Shown one piece after another: positions 1-9,368 of a stretch of 64,000 nt of DNA. A model generated the notes under the pieces. That model worked only from the letters and a program-made list of their open reading frames with translations. It had not been told where the DNA came from and made no database searches. The stretch is from Nocardia brasiliensis NBRC 14402 (GTDB lineage: Bacteria > Actinomycetota > Actinomycetes > Mycobacteriales > Mycobacteriaceae). The DNA is taken from NCBI RefSeq assembly GCF_000308475.2, contig NZ_BAFT02000016.1, forward strand, positions 124,001 to 188,000, written 5' to 3'. Every line of letters begins with the position of its first letter. Positions within the stretch are counted from its first letter, which is position 1. The position numbers and the translations under genes were made by a program.

Positions 1-2196
1 CTGCACGAATGCCTGACCGGCGCCAGCCCGTTCCCCGCCGCCAGCATGAACGTGCTCATCCGCTCGCACCTCGCCGATTCGCCGCCGCGCGCGAGCGCGC
101 AGCAGGCCGGCATTCCGGCCGGATTCGACGCGGTGATCAGCCGCGGCATGGCCAAGGATCCGGCCGATCGCTGGCCGAGCGCGTCCGAGATGGCCGCGGC
201 CGCGCGCGCCGCGCTGACCACCGCGCCGCCGACCGGGCCGATGCTCGTCGTCCGCGCGCCCGCACAGAATCGCGGCGCGGTGCCGCCGGAGTCGACCGGC
301 GAGATCTCGGCGGTGATCCTGCCGAGCGCGCCGACGGTGGTGCGCCCGACCGAAATCCAGTTCACCACGCTGTCGGAGCAGGAGCCGGTGGCGCCGCTCG
401 GCCCGCCCCCGCGCTGGACACCGGACCAGGCGCTCCCGCCGATGCGGGACCAGTCGCTCCCACCGATGCGCCCGTTCCCGGACGCCCACCTGTACACCGA
501 TCAGGGCGCCGCGCAGGGCTATTCGGCCCCGCAAGGGTTCGCCGCCCAGCCGGGTCCACCGGAATATCCGGAGCGCCCCGATGCTCCTCGCTACCCGGAG
601 CAGCCCGGTCCGCAAGGATTCTCAGCGCACCCCGGCTACCCGAACCCTTCCGGCGCGCAGGGATATTCAGCGCAGCCGAACCCATCGGGGCACCCGGAGA
701 AATCCGGCACGCCCAATTTCCCAACGCAACCCGGCAGCTCGGAATATCCCGGCGCCTCGAGGTTCGCCGAAAATTCTGACACGCAGGATTATCCAGAACC
801 GTCCGGCGGACCGGGCTTCACGGACGACTCTGCTGCGCGCGGGTATTCGGCGCTGTCCGGTGGGTCGGGCTTCGCCGAGGACCCTGCCGTGCAGGGCTAC
901 CCGGGGCCGTCCGGCGCGCCGGGCTTCACGGACGACTCTGCTGCGCAAGGCTATTCGGAGCGGTCTGGCACGCCGGAAGTCGCGGATCGACCCGACTTGG
1001 CGGGGTATGCCGAGCATCGGGCGTATTCGGACCAGGCTGGTTCGCAGGCCTACTCGGACCAACCTGGTTCGCGGGGTTATGCGGAGGGGTACGGCCCGCT
1101 GGGGGACACCGGTCAGCCTGGCCCGCAGGCATATTCGGCGCGAGGCGATGGACCGGAGTTTCCAGGCCAGGCTGGGGCGCAAGGGTATTCGGGTTCGCGG
1201 TACGACGCGGATCATGGTCTGTCGGGTGCCGCGCAGGCTGGTGGGCAAGGGTATCCGGAACAGTCGGATCCGCGTGGGTATCCCGATCATCCCGGTCCGC
1301 AGGCGTATTCGGAGCATCCGGGTGCGCAGGCGTACTCCGCCGACGAGCCGTTCGTGGGCGGACAGGCGTATTCGGATGCCCCGGCCTACGAGACGCGGAA
1401 GTACCCGGACGCGCCCGGCTATCCCGCGCCGGGCCAGGTCGAGGACTACCCGGCCGACCATGCACCGACCCAGGCTTATTCGGCCCCCGCTGCCTACTCC
1501 GCCGCGGACCCGTATGCGACTCCAGACGAATACGGTGGTCCCGCAGCGTATTCCGGGCCGGGCAGTCATGCTCGCGGCGACTACCCGCCGCAGAGCAATT
1601 ATGCGAATCAGCGAGATCACGGCGATCCGGGCTACGCCGACGACTACGACGAGTACGACGACGACCAGTACGCCCCGCCCGCGAAGGGCCGCTCCATCGT
1701 GCTGCCCATCCTGATCGCGGTGGCCACCATCGTGGTGATCTCGGTCGGCGGTGTGGTGGGCTGGCAGGTGTTCGGCTCGGGCACCGTACAACCGAAGACG
1801 ACGTCCGATCAGCAGGCGGCCGCCCCCGGACCATCGACGAGTGCAGCGGCCCCGGCGCCGGCGACCTCGTCCACGCCGCCGGTCACGACCACGCCGACGA
1901 AGCCGGGTGCGGTCACGCTGCCCGCCGGTGCGAAGCCCTGCAACCAGGGCACACCGGTGCAGGGCGCGTTCACCCAGTCGGCCACCGGCTCCGCCGTGAC
2001 GAGTTGCCAGTTCGCCGAGGAAGTCCGGCGGGCCTACGCCGAAATGAATACCGCGCAAGGCGGTTCGCGCGATGCGCCGCGCACAGTCGTGGCGACCAGC
2101 CCGGTCACCGGCCGGGCCTACACGATGAGTTGCCGCAGCGAGGGCCAGCTGGTCACGTGCAGCGGCGGTGAAAACGCGGTGGTGTATGTATATTGA
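1..2196 (+). CDS. Serine/threonine protein kinase, C-terminal part (5' end outside window)
   Basis: The frame is open from base 1. The first residues (HECLTGASPFPAASMNVLIRSHL) match the end of the kinase domain of the complete kinase at 3194-4852 ([23 protein letters not shown]), so this is the tail of a Pkn-type kinase. After the kinase lobe comes about 400 residues of low-complexity Gly/Pro/Tyr/Ser sequence, repeating units such as GFTDDSAAQGYS with a 108-bp period near 811 and 919. An acidic Tyr/Asp stretch (about 1633-1680), a single transmembrane helix at about 1690-1765, a Pro/Thr linker and a globular C-terminal domain (about 1915-2193) with paired cysteines follow. That last domain is shared with the second kinase and should lie outside the membrane. 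It probably senses a cell-envelope signal; the ligand is unknown. The kinase identity is secure, the role inferred. Confidence 0.88.
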   Translation: MHECLTGASPFPAASMNVLIRSHLADSPPRASAQQAGIPAGFDAVISRGMAKDPADRWPSASEMAAAARAALTTAPPTGPMLVVRAPAQNRGAVPPESTGEISAVILPSAPTVVRPTEIQFTTLSEQEPVAPLGPPPRWTPDQALPPMRDQSLPPMRPFPDAHLYTDQGAAQGYSAPQGFAAQPGPPEYPERPDAPRYPEQPGPQGFSAHPGYPNPSGAQGYSAQPNPSGHPEKSGTPNFPTQPGSSEYPGASRFAENSDTQDYPEPSGGPGFTDDSAARGYSALSGGSGFAEDPAVQGYPGPSGAPGFTDDSAAQGYSERSGTPEVADRPDLAGYAEHRAYSDQAGSQAYSDQPGSRGYAEGYGPLGDTGQPGPQAYSARGDGPEFPGQAGAQGYSGSRYDADHGLSGAAQAGGQGYPEQSDPRGYPDHPGPQAYSEHPGAQAYSADEPFVGGQAYSDAPAYETRKYPDAPGYPAPGQVEDYPADHAPTQAYSAPAAYSAADPYATPDEYGGPAAYSGPGSHARGDYPPQSNYANQRDHGDPGYADDYDEYDDDQYAPPAKGRSIVLPILIAVATIVVISVGGVVGWQVFGSGTVQPKTTSDQQAAAPGPSTSAAAPAPATSSTPPVTTTPTKPGAVTLPAGAKPCNQGTPVQGAFTQSATGSAVTSCQFAEEVRRAYAEMNTAQGGSRDAPRTVVATSPVTGRAYTMSCRSEGQLVTCSGGENAVVYVY

Positions 2197-2215
2197 TCGA
2201 TTCCGTGCGGCTCGA

Positions 2216-3076
2216 ATGCGAAAAGCGTTGGGCGGCGCGGTATTAGCCATGCTCTTGGCGTCCGGCTGCGGCACCGGTGCCGAGCAGTCGTCGGCGGAGC
2301 AGACCAGCATCACCGAGGCCGCCTCGCACGCGGATCAAAAGGGTCTGTCGATCACCGTGCCCGGTACGCTCGCGGCCGGGGTCGCCGAGTTGCAGGCCGG
2401 GGTCCGCGGGCATCTGGGCATGGCGATCATGCCGGTGGGCGGCGACCAGGTGGTCAGCTTCGGCGACTGGAGCACCGGGCCCGCCTGGTCGACCATGAAG
2501 GTGCCGTTGACGATCGCCGCACTGCGCCGCGATTCCAGCAGCTCCAATTACGCCGCCTCCGCGGCGATCACGGCCTCCGACAACGCCGCCGCCGACACGC
2601 TCTGGCAGTCGCTCGGCAGCGGTCAGGACGCGGCGCAGGCCGTGCAGTCGGTGTTGCGGGAGGGCGGGGACAGCAAGACCACCGTGCCCGCCACCCGGTC
2701 CAGGCCCGAGCATTCGGCGTTCGGTCAGGCGGATTGGTCGCTCACCGAACAGGTCCGCTTCGCCTCCCGGCTGCCCTGCCTGCCTGCGACCGCGAACGTC
2801 ATCGACCTGATGGAGCAGGTGCAGCCGAGCCAGCGCTGGGGCCTCGGCGCCTTCTCCGGCGCGGAGTTCAAGGGCGGCTGGGGCCCGGACCCGAAGGGGG
2901 CGTATCTGGTCCGGCAGTTCGGCGTGATCTCGGCGCCGTCCGGGCAGATCGCCGTCGCGTTCGCCGCGCAGGCGGATTCGGGCGCGTTCTCCGACGGTAT
3001 GACGATCCTGGACAAGCTGGCGACGCTCATTTCCCAGCACATCGACGAGCTGTCCGGCGGCACGTGCCCGGCCTGA
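2216..3076 (+). CDS. Class A beta-lactamase-fold serine hydrolase, lipoprotein
   Basis: Predicted 286-residue exported lipoprotein. The ATG at 2216 is chosen because it puts a short basic end and hydrophobic stretch before a lipobox-like ASGC (Cys18). The mature part carries the marks of the serine beta-lactamase/penicillin-binding fold: S92-T-M-K95 (SxxK), S121-D-N123 (SDN) and K219-G-G in the position of the KTG triad. Known members acylate on the SxxK serine; whether this one hydrolyses beta-lactams or acts on peptidoglycan cannot be read from sequence, and KGG instead of KTG argues against an ordinary beta-lactamase. It starts 19 bases after one kinase gene and is followed by a second kinase with the same ectodomain, which suggests a shared envelope function. 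Confidence 0.75.
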   Translation: MRKALGGAVLAMLLASGCGTGAEQSSAEQTSITEAASHADQKGLSITVPGTLAAGVAELQAGVRGHLGMAIMPVGGDQVVSFGDWSTGPAWSTMKVPLTIAALRRDSSSSNYAASAAITASDNAAADTLWQSLGSGQDAAQAVQSVLREGGDSKTTVPATRSRPEHSAFGQADWSLTEQVRFASRLPCLPATANVIDLMEQVQPSQRWGLGAFSGAEFKGGWGPDPKGAYLVRQFGVISAPSGQIAVAFAAQADSGAFSDGMTILDKLATLISQHIDELSGGTCPA

Positions 3077-3193
3077 TCCGGCGCACTTGACCGGGTAACG
3101 GCGACACCCGAAAATCCCGACGTATCGGATGTGGGCCCGGCAGGGCCTACGGTTGTGGTGCGCCGGGTCGCGCGCGTGAGTGGAGGTAACGGG

Positions 3194-4852
3194 GTGGATG
3201 GACCGCGGACGCGGATCGGCACGGTTTTCGGTCCGTACCAGTTGCGCTCCCTACTGGGCCGCGGCGGCATGGGCGAGGTGTACGAGGCCTACGACACGGT
3301 GAAGGACCGGGTGGTCGCGGTCAAACTGCTGCCCACCGACCTCGCGAAGGATCCCGTCTTCCAGCAGCGGTTCCGGCGGGAGTCGCAGGCGGCCGCGCGG
3401 CTGGCCGAACCGCACGTCATCCCGATCCACGACTGGGGCGAGATCGACGGCGTGCTCTACATCGACATGCGCCTGGTGCGCGGGCACGACCTGCGTTCGG
3501 TGCTGCGCGGCGAGGGGCCACTGTCGCCGGCCCGCGCCATCGGCATCCTCGAGCAGATCGCGTCGGCGCTGGATGCCGCGCACGCCGAGGGGCTGGTGCA
3601 CCGCGACGTCAAGCCCGCCAACATTCTGGTCACCGCCTCGGAGTTCGCCTACCTCGCCGACTTCGGTATCGCCCGGTCCGCGCAGGACCCCGACATGACC
3701 GGCACCGGCGCCGCCGCGATCGGTTCGTACAGCTACATCGCGCCGGAGCGTTTCGAGAACGGGCCGGTCACCGGGACCGCCGATGTCTACTCGCTGGCCT
3801 GCGTCCTCTACGAATGCCTCACCGGCACACAGCCTTTCCAGGCCGACGCGATGAGTGTACTGATCCGGTCCCATCTTTCGGCGCCGCCGCCGCGACCGAG
3901 CCTGGTGCGCGCGGGCGTGCCCGCCGCGCTGGACGAGGTGGTCGTGCGTGGCATGGCGAAGCAGCCCGCCGACCGCTACTCGACCGCGGGCGGCTTGGCC
4001 TCGGCCGCGAAATCGGCGCTCACCGGCCGCGCGGTGGTCGCGATCTCGCAGTTGCCCACCGACCGGATGCACCTGGTGTCGCCCAAAGCGCCACCGACGG
4101 TGGTGTTCCCGGCGGTCTCCCCGGACGACCCGAACCCGAGCGCCCTGCCGACGGACGCGATCGCGCGGCCGCCGGGCGGGCGCGCGCCGGTGGACACCGG
4201 ACCGAGGCGACCCGACCCGGGACGGAGCTTCGTCGGCCCGCCGCGCGCGCAGCGCACCGACCCGCCCAGCCGTACCGATCTCCCGCGGGAGCCGCAGCGA
4301 ACAGACTCCGGCCGCGGTGAATCGCGCCAGGGCGCGGTGGTTCAACGGGCCTCAGGTCTCGGCAGCAGCCGGGTGTACCGCGCGGATGTCGAGCCGAATA
4401 TCGAGCAGCGACAAGATGATTCGACCAAAGAGCCGGAAACCCCGGTCCAGGCCGAGCGTCGATCGCGTTCGGGCAGGCCGAGATTGATCGCCGCCTGCGT
4501 GATCGTCGCGCTCGCGCTGATCGGCGTCGGCGGCTGGTTGCTGCGGGACCAGTTCACACCGGACCCGGTCACCCCGACCCTCGCGCCGGTACCCGCCAAC
4601 GCCAAAGGGTGTGCGACGAAGTATCCACCCATGGGCCGTTTCACCTACTCCGCCATCGGTACCTCGGCCACCACCTGCGAATTCGCGGAGGAGGTGCGCA
4701 AGGCGTACGGCACCGGCCCGGACACCGACGGCACCCGTCCGGTCGCCGCGTTCAGTCCCGCCACCCAGCAGGACTACACGATGGAGTGCGTCACGCGCGA
4801 TGGTCTGGTCACCTGTACCGGCGGGGCGAACGCGATCGTCTACATCTACTGA
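3194..4852 (+). CDS. Transmembrane serine/threonine protein kinase (Pkn family)
   Basis: 552 residues from GTG 3194, chosen because GGAGGT lies 6 bases upstream at 3182-3187 and because it places the kinase lobe right at the N-terminus. Kinase signatures in order: glycine loop [12 protein letters not shown] with catalytic Lys44, HRDVKPAN with Asp138, DFG at 156-158, and APERF. A long Pro/Arg-rich juxtamembrane segment follows, then one transmembrane helix at about residues 430-451 and a small C-terminal domain that resembles the end of the kinase at 1-2196 (FAEEVR.AY, YTM.C, VTC.GG.NA.VY.Y). The protein should autophosphorylate and phosphorylate cytosolic or divisome targets in response to an envelope signal. 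Its duplication around a serine-hydrolase lipoprotein gene is the notable context. Confidence 0.92.
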   Translation: MDGPRTRIGTVFGPYQLRSLLGRGGMGEVYEAYDTVKDRVVAVKLLPTDLAKDPVFQQRFRRESQAAARLAEPHVIPIHDWGEIDGVLYIDMRLVRGHDLRSVLRGEGPLSPARAIGILEQIASALDAAHAEGLVHRDVKPANILVTASEFAYLADFGIARSAQDPDMTGTGAAAIGSYSYIAPERFENGPVTGTADVYSLACVLYECLTGTQPFQADAMSVLIRSHLSAPPPRPSLVRAGVPAALDEVVVRGMAKQPADRYSTAGGLASAAKSALTGRAVVAISQLPTDRMHLVSPKAPPTVVFPAVSPDDPNPSALPTDAIARPPGGRAPVDTGPRRPDPGRSFVGPPRAQRTDPPSRTDLPREPQRTDSGRGESRQGAVVQRASGLGSSRVYRADVEPNIEQRQDDSTKEPETPVQAERRSRSGRPRLIAACVIVALALIGVGGWLLRDQFTPDPVTPTLAPVPANAKGCATKYPPMGRFTYSAIGTSATTCEFAEEVRKAYGTGPDTDGTRPVAAFSPATQQDYTMECVTRDGLVTCTGGANAIVYIY

Positions 4853-4953
4853 CACGCACGCAGCCGCCGTCAGGCCGGGTCCGCGCACGCTGTTACGCAG
4901 GGTTTATGGGGGTCGACCTGCCGCGCGTGGCCGAGCCGGGCAAGATAGCGGCC

Positions 4954-5988
4954 ATGCGCATCGGAGTTTTGACCGGAGGCGGCGACTGCCCTGGACTGAA
5001 CGCGGTCATCCGTGCTGTCGTTCGCACCGCGAACGGCCGCTACGGCGACGCGATCGTCGGCTTCGAGGACGGTTGGCGTGGTCTATTGGAAGATCGCAAG
5101 ATTCAGATCCACAACGACGATCGCACCGACCGGTTACTCGCCAAGGGCGGCACCATCCTCGGCACCGCTCGCACCAATCCCGACGTCCTGCGCGCCGGTC
5201 TCGGCCGGATCAAGCGCACCCTCGACGACAACGGCATCGACGCGTTGATCCCGATCGGTGGCGAGGGCACGCTCACCGCGGCCAGCTGGCTGTCCGACGA
5301 AGGCGTGCCGGTGGTCGGCGTGCCCAAGACCATCGACAACGACATCGACTGCACCGACGTGACTTTCGGCCACGACACGGCACTGAGCATCGCCAGCGAG
5401 GCGATCGACCGGCTGCACACCACCGCGGAATCGCATCAGCGCGTGATGCTGGTCGAGGTGATGGGCCGGCACGCGGGCTGGATCGCGGTGAACGCGGGTA
5501 TGGCGGCCGGCGCGCACCTGACGCTGGTGCCCGAGGTGCCGTTCGACGTGGACCAGGTGTGCACCATGATCAAGCGCCGTTTCCAGCGCGGCGACAAGCA
5601 TTTCATCTGCGTCGTCGCCGAAGGTTCGCATCCCGCCGAGGATTCCGGCTTCGCGCTGCGCGCGGGCGGGATCGACGAGTTCGGGCACGAACGGTTCACC
5701 GGTGTCGCCCAGCAGCTCGGCGCGGAGATCGAACGCCGCATCGGCAAGGAGGTCCGGACCACCGTGCTCGGTCACGTGCAGCGCGGCGGCAGCCCGACGC
5801 CCTACGATCGCGTCCTCGCCACCCGTTTCGGCCTGCACGCCGCGGAGGCGGTGCACGCCGGTCAGTTCGGGCAGATGGTCGCCCTGCACGGCAGCGCCAT
5901 CGAACTCGTCCCGCTGTCCGAGGCCACCAAACAGCTCAAGCGGGTGCCGTCCGAGCGCTACCAGGAAGCCGAGGCGTTCTTCGGCTGA
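4954..5988 (+). CDS. pfkA: 6-phosphofructokinase
   Basis: 344 residues, the usual length for the actinobacterial enzyme, starting at ATG 4954 ([18 protein letters not shown]). It phosphorylates fructose 6-phosphate to fructose 1,6-bisphosphate, the committed glycolytic step. Visible motifs: GGGDCPGLN nucleotide loop, GGEGT at residues 102-106, [12 protein letters not shown] substrate region, MGRHAGW and [11 protein letters not shown]. The Gly in GGEGT (position 104 of the E. coli enzyme) fits ATP use, while the Lys in PKTIDND (position 124) is shared with pyrophosphate-dependent enzymes; actinobacterial ATP-dependent PfkA proteins commonly have this mix. Synteny with gatB downstream is as in mycobacteria, although three accessory genes intervene. 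Confidence 0.97.
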   Translation: MRIGVLTGGGDCPGLNAVIRAVVRTANGRYGDAIVGFEDGWRGLLEDRKIQIHNDDRTDRLLAKGGTILGTARTNPDVLRAGLGRIKRTLDDNGIDALIPIGGEGTLTAASWLSDEGVPVVGVPKTIDNDIDCTDVTFGHDTALSIASEAIDRLHTTAESHQRVMLVEVMGRHAGWIAVNAGMAAGAHLTLVPEVPFDVDQVCTMIKRRFQRGDKHFICVVAEGSHPAEDSGFALRAGGIDEFGHERFTGVAQQLGAEIERRIGKEVRTTVLGHVQRGGSPTPYDRVLATRFGLHAAEAVHAGQFGQMVALHGSAIELVPLSEATKQLKRVPSERYQEAEAFFG

Positions 5989-6069
5989 TCCGGGCCTGCC
6001 GATCCGCTGTGTCCCCGGGCCGCAGCGGGTCGGCGCCTGACCGCGGATCGCCGAGTTACCCTGGCTGGC

Positions 6070-6513
6070 ATGGCCGACCCCGCTGTGCACGACCTGCCCG
6101 ACGCTGCCCGGACCGTTCTGCGCCGCCGCGCCGACGCCGCCGGTCTCCAGCTGGCCGCCTACCTGCGGGCGGAGCTGATCGCGCTGGCCGACCGCCGCAG
6201 CTCCGACGACACCGTCGTCGAATTCCTGGAATCCGAGGGCCGTGACCTGACGCCCGAGATCGACTCGGCCGCCGTCGCGCTCGTGGACGCCTACGACCTG
6301 CCCGCCGCCACGCTGGCCACCTTCGGTCGCCGCGCCCACGCCGCCGACCTCCCGCTCGGCGCCTACGTCCGCCGCGCCCTCATCGCCTCGGCCCGCCGCA
6401 CCACCGTCGACGACGCGATGCTCGAATTCCGCGAACTCCGAGACGAGAACCCCGCTCTCATCCTCGACCTGGCCGCGCTCGCCGACTCCGTCCGCTACGC
6501 GCGCGGCGAGTAA
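6070..6513 (+). CDS. Tandem-duplicated FitA/VapB-like antitoxin-type protein
   Basis: 147 residues that consist of two similar halves of about 65 residues. Half one runs LPDAARTVLRRRADAAGLQL-AAYLRAEL, half two LPAATLATFGRRAHAADLPL-GAYVRRAL, each followed by a short helix and a FLE/FRE motif. The LP...LR.RA...GL.L..YLR pattern is that of ribbon-helix-helix antitoxins of the FitA/VapB type, but here two are fused and no PIN-domain or other toxin gene lies next to it. A single-chain, pseudo-dimeric DNA-binding protein is a reasonable guess; function is otherwise unknown. It sits alone between pfkA and a membrane protein gene. Confidence 0.6.
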   Translation: MADPAVHDLPDAARTVLRRRADAAGLQLAAYLRAELIALADRRSSDDTVVEFLESEGRDLTPEIDSAAVALVDAYDLPAATLATFGRRAHAADLPLGAYVRRALIASARRTTVDDAMLEFRELRDENPALILDLAALADSVRYARGE

Positions 6514-6560
6514 CGGTCGTTCGCTTACGCGATTCCGCGGCGCAGGTCAGGAGTTCGGTC

Positions 6561-7700
6561 GTGGGGTCGCCGGTGCCCGGGTCCGTCGCATGGTGGGTGA
6601 TCGGTTATGTCGCGGCGGTCGGCGCAGCCAGGCTGGTCTTCGCCAGGGAGACGATGAGCGACCGGCTGATCAACTGGTTGATCGGGTGGACGCTGGCCGG
6701 GCTGCTGCTGTATCGATGTACGCCGACGCCCGATATCGCCAGTCTGTCGAATCAGCTCGCGCTGGGCTGCATCGTCATGACCGGCATGTATCTCTACGGA
6801 CTGAGCCGGCTGTGGGAGACCGAGGCGGACCCGGCCGAGACGCGTTGGCGCCAGCGCGTTTACAACTGCATTGCGGTGCTGTCGACCGTGGTGATAGTGC
6901 TCGCCGGTCCGGTGGCGGCGGGCGCGGGCCGGCTGAGCGATCAGACGACCAACTGGGGCGGCATCGTTGTCTGGACGGCGTTCGCCCTGCCGCAGGCGGC
7001 GGCCTCGGTGGTACTGGTCCGGTTGTCCGTCCGGGAACTGCGCCGCGGCACGCTCGGCACCTTCGTACAGGTGGTCTGCTGCTCGATCGTCGTCGCGTGC
7101 GTGCCGTTCTGGCTCGAGCAGCAGCTCCCGTGGCTGCGGTGGGCTTTCGGGTGGGATATCGCGTATCCGCATATCGCGCGGGTGGAGTTCCTGTTCACGT
7201 TCGATACCGCGCTCGTCGTCGCGACCCTGTTCGTGGTCCCCGTCCTCGGCCGGTTGGCCGGGCTGGTGGGCTGGGATCGCGACGGCCGCATCTGCCGCCG
7301 GTTGCGGCCGCTGTGGTGTGCGGTCACCGCCGCGGTCCCCGAGATCGTCATGGACCCCGCCGCGAGTGGACAGCGCAGCGGCGACTCCACCGCGCGCTTG
7401 GTGCGCATGACCGTCGAGATCCGCGACGCACTACTGCATCTCGGCCCCTACCTCCCCGCCGATCCCGCGCCACCCCGGCGAAACACACCTGATCAGCAGT
7501 TGCGCGACTACGCGGCCTGTCTTCAGCAGGCCGCGCACGCCCGCCGCGCCGGCCGCACCCCGCCCGGCTACGGCCCTGTCCCGCAACCCTTCCCGACCGC
7601 CCAAGACTTCGACACCGAACTCCGTCACCTTCTGGACCTCGCCCGCGTGTGGTCTTCGTCGGCCCCCGCCCGCTCCCGCGCCCGCGGGACGGTCGGTTGA
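6561..7700 (+). CDS. Multi-pass membrane protein, MAB_1171c-like putative transporter
   Basis: 379 residues starting at GTG 6561, which has CAGGAG 7 bases upstream. About seven hydrophobic segments fill the first 240 residues; the rest is a cytoplasmic domain with WCAVTAAVPEIVM, RLVRMTVEIRDALLHLGPYL and a basic, Pro-rich end. This layout and the AVPEIV/EIRD.L..L.PY signatures fit the actinobacterial MAB_1171c family, usually annotated as putative transporters and often encoded beside XRE-type regulators. No regulator gene is adjacent here. Transport activity is not demonstrated for the family, so the role remains a guess. Confidence 0.65.
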   Translation: MGSPVPGSVAWWVIGYVAAVGAARLVFARETMSDRLINWLIGWTLAGLLLYRCTPTPDIASLSNQLALGCIVMTGMYLYGLSRLWETEADPAETRWRQRVYNCIAVLSTVVIVLAGPVAAGAGRLSDQTTNWGGIVVWTAFALPQAAASVVLVRLSVRELRRGTLGTFVQVVCCSIVVACVPFWLEQQLPWLRWAFGWDIAYPHIARVEFLFTFDTALVVATLFVVPVLGRLAGLVGWDRDGRICRRLRPLWCAVTAAVPEIVMDPAASGQRSGDSTARLVRMTVEIRDALLHLGPYLPADPAPPRRNTPDQQLRDYAACLQQAAHARRAGRTPPGYGPVPQPFPTAQDFDTELRHLLDLARVWSSSAPARSRARGTVG

Positions 7701-7848
7701 CAAGTCCTGCGGGTGTCCCCGCGCGTGCCGGAGCGTTCGTCCAGTCGACTCGGCGAGGAAAGTCGCCGGCACTGCGGGCACTCGCCGTTTCTGATATCCC
7801 CAAAACGTTCCGGCGGACCTTCCGATTTCGCTCTGTACTGTTGATCGC

Positions 7849-9231
7849 ATGCGCACCGGGCGAGTTGTCGCGTTGGCTCTGTTCGTCATTGCCGTGTTGG
7901 TCGCGGGGTGTTCGCGGTCGGATTCGAACCCACCGGAACCGACCACGGGCGACTGGCACGGGGCGATCGAGATACCCGGGCAGCCGGTGGAGGTCGGGGT
8001 GACGTTCACCGACAAGGGCACGGCCACCATCGACATCCCGAAGCAGGGCATGTCGGCGGTCGAGTTGAAGGATGTGCGCTCCGATCGCGACGGGGTGTCC
8101 TGGGCGATCGCCGACGTGCCCGGCGATCCGAAGTTCCAAGGCATCTACGACAAGGGCGCCGACCGGATCAACGGCGACTTCGTCCAGGGCGGACAGACTT
8201 TCAAGCTGTCGTTGCAGCGCGGCACGATCGCCCCGCTGACCCGTCCGCAGACCCCGCAGCCTCCGTTCCCGTACCAGTCCGAGGACGTCACCTACCGCAA
8301 CGGCGACATCACCATCGCGGGCACGCTGACCAAACCGGAAGGCAACGGCAAGTTCCCGGCCGTCCTCATGATCACCGGCAGCGGCCCGCAGAACCGCGAC
8401 GAAGAACTGTTCGGGCACAAGCCTTTCCTGGTGATCGCGGACAGCCTGACCAAGGCGGGTTACGCGGTGCTGCGCACCGATGACCGTGGAGTCGGCGGCA
8501 CGAGCGGCAAGCTGGACGACGCGAACTACACCGATCTCGCCGGTGACGCCGCGGCCGGCGTCGGCTTCCTGCGCGGCCGTCCGGACATCGACCCGACGCG
8601 GGTCGGCCTGTTCGGCCACAGCGAGGGCGGCTATCTCGCCCCGCTGGTCGCCGCCCGCCCGGACAGCGGCGTCGCCTTCGTCATCGCGATGGCCGGACCC
8701 GCTGTGAGCGGCGCGGACGTGCTGATCGAGCAGACCAAGCTGATCGGCGCGGCGAACGAAACACCCGCCGACGAGCTGGACAAGTCGGTGCGCCAGACCA
8801 CCGAGATCTCGGCGCTGCTGAAGGCCGGTGACATCGCGGGCGCGAAGGCATTGGCGCGCAAGCAGAACGCCGAGTCCCCGCCCGACCAGCGGGCGACCGA
8901 CGAGCAGATCGACGCCAGCATGACCACGTACTTCGCGGCGTTGATCGCCTACGACCCGGCCCCGGCGCTGCAGGCGCTGCGCATGCCGGTGCTCGCGTTC
9001 TACGGCGGCAAGGATCTGCAGGTGCCGCCCGCGCAGAGCGAAGGGCCGATGCGCGCGAACCTCGCCGGTAACCCGGACGCGACGGTCCATGTCTTCCCCG
9101 GTCTGAACCACCTGATGCAACCCACCCAGACCGGTAACCCCAAGGAATACGTCGACATCGAGACCAGCGTCGCACCCGAGGTTCTCACCTACGTCACGGC
9201 CTGGTTGACCCAGCGCATCCCGCCGAAGTAG
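7849..9231 (+). CDS. Alpha/beta-hydrolase lipoprotein
   Basis: 460 residues, start ATG 7849. A signal sequence ends in lipobox VAGC (Cys21), so it is anchored outside the membrane. Residues 30-125 form a beta-rich N-terminal domain; from about 150 it is an alpha/beta-hydrolase. The oxyanion segment MITGSGPQNRDE, nucleophile elbow G-H-S258-E-G-G, acid Asp389 in YGGKD and His421 in GLNHLM complete the triad. Family members hydrolyse esters or peptides; a GSGPQ(N)RDE motif is typical of the extracellular S9-like hydrolases often called serine aminopeptidase-like. Substrate unknown. It has its own upstream gap of about 150 bases and is probably a single-gene unit. Confidence 0.82.
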   Translation: MRTGRVVALALFVIAVLVAGCSRSDSNPPEPTTGDWHGAIEIPGQPVEVGVTFTDKGTATIDIPKQGMSAVELKDVRSDRDGVSWAIADVPGDPKFQGIYDKGADRINGDFVQGGQTFKLSLQRGTIAPLTRPQTPQPPFPYQSEDVTYRNGDITIAGTLTKPEGNGKFPAVLMITGSGPQNRDEELFGHKPFLVIADSLTKAGYAVLRTDDRGVGGTSGKLDDANYTDLAGDAAAGVGFLRGRPDIDPTRVGLFGHSEGGYLAPLVAARPDSGVAFVIAMAGPAVSGADVLIEQTKLIGAANETPADELDKSVRQTTEISALLKAGDIAGAKALARKQNAESPPDQRATDEQIDASMTTYFAALIAYDPAPALQALRMPVLAFYGGKDLQVPPAQSEGPMRANLAGNPDATVHVFPGLNHLMQPTQTGNPKEYVDIETSVAPEVLTYVTAWLTQRIPPK

Positions 9232-9284
9232 GCGGGGTATGAGCCCCTGCGATCGGGTCGAACGGCTTACATAGACTGTCAGGC

Positions 9285-9368
9285 ATGAGTGAGCGCAGCG
9301 AGCGAAAAATGGGCACAGCCACCGGTGCGGTCATGCCGGAGCTGAGCGTCAGCGAGGCGCAGGCATGA
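9285..9368 (+). other. Possible 27-codon upstream ORF overlapping the gatB start
   Basis: ATG 9285 opens a 27-codon frame that ends at TGA 9366-9368, overlapping the gatB ATG (9365) as ATGA. The overlap would couple translation of gatB to this frame. The first bases, ATGAGTGAGCGCAGCGAGCG, resemble a short sequence that recurs before genes in this group, so it may be a repeated element rather than a peptide gene. No clear ribosome binding site precedes either ATG. Confidence 0.3.
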
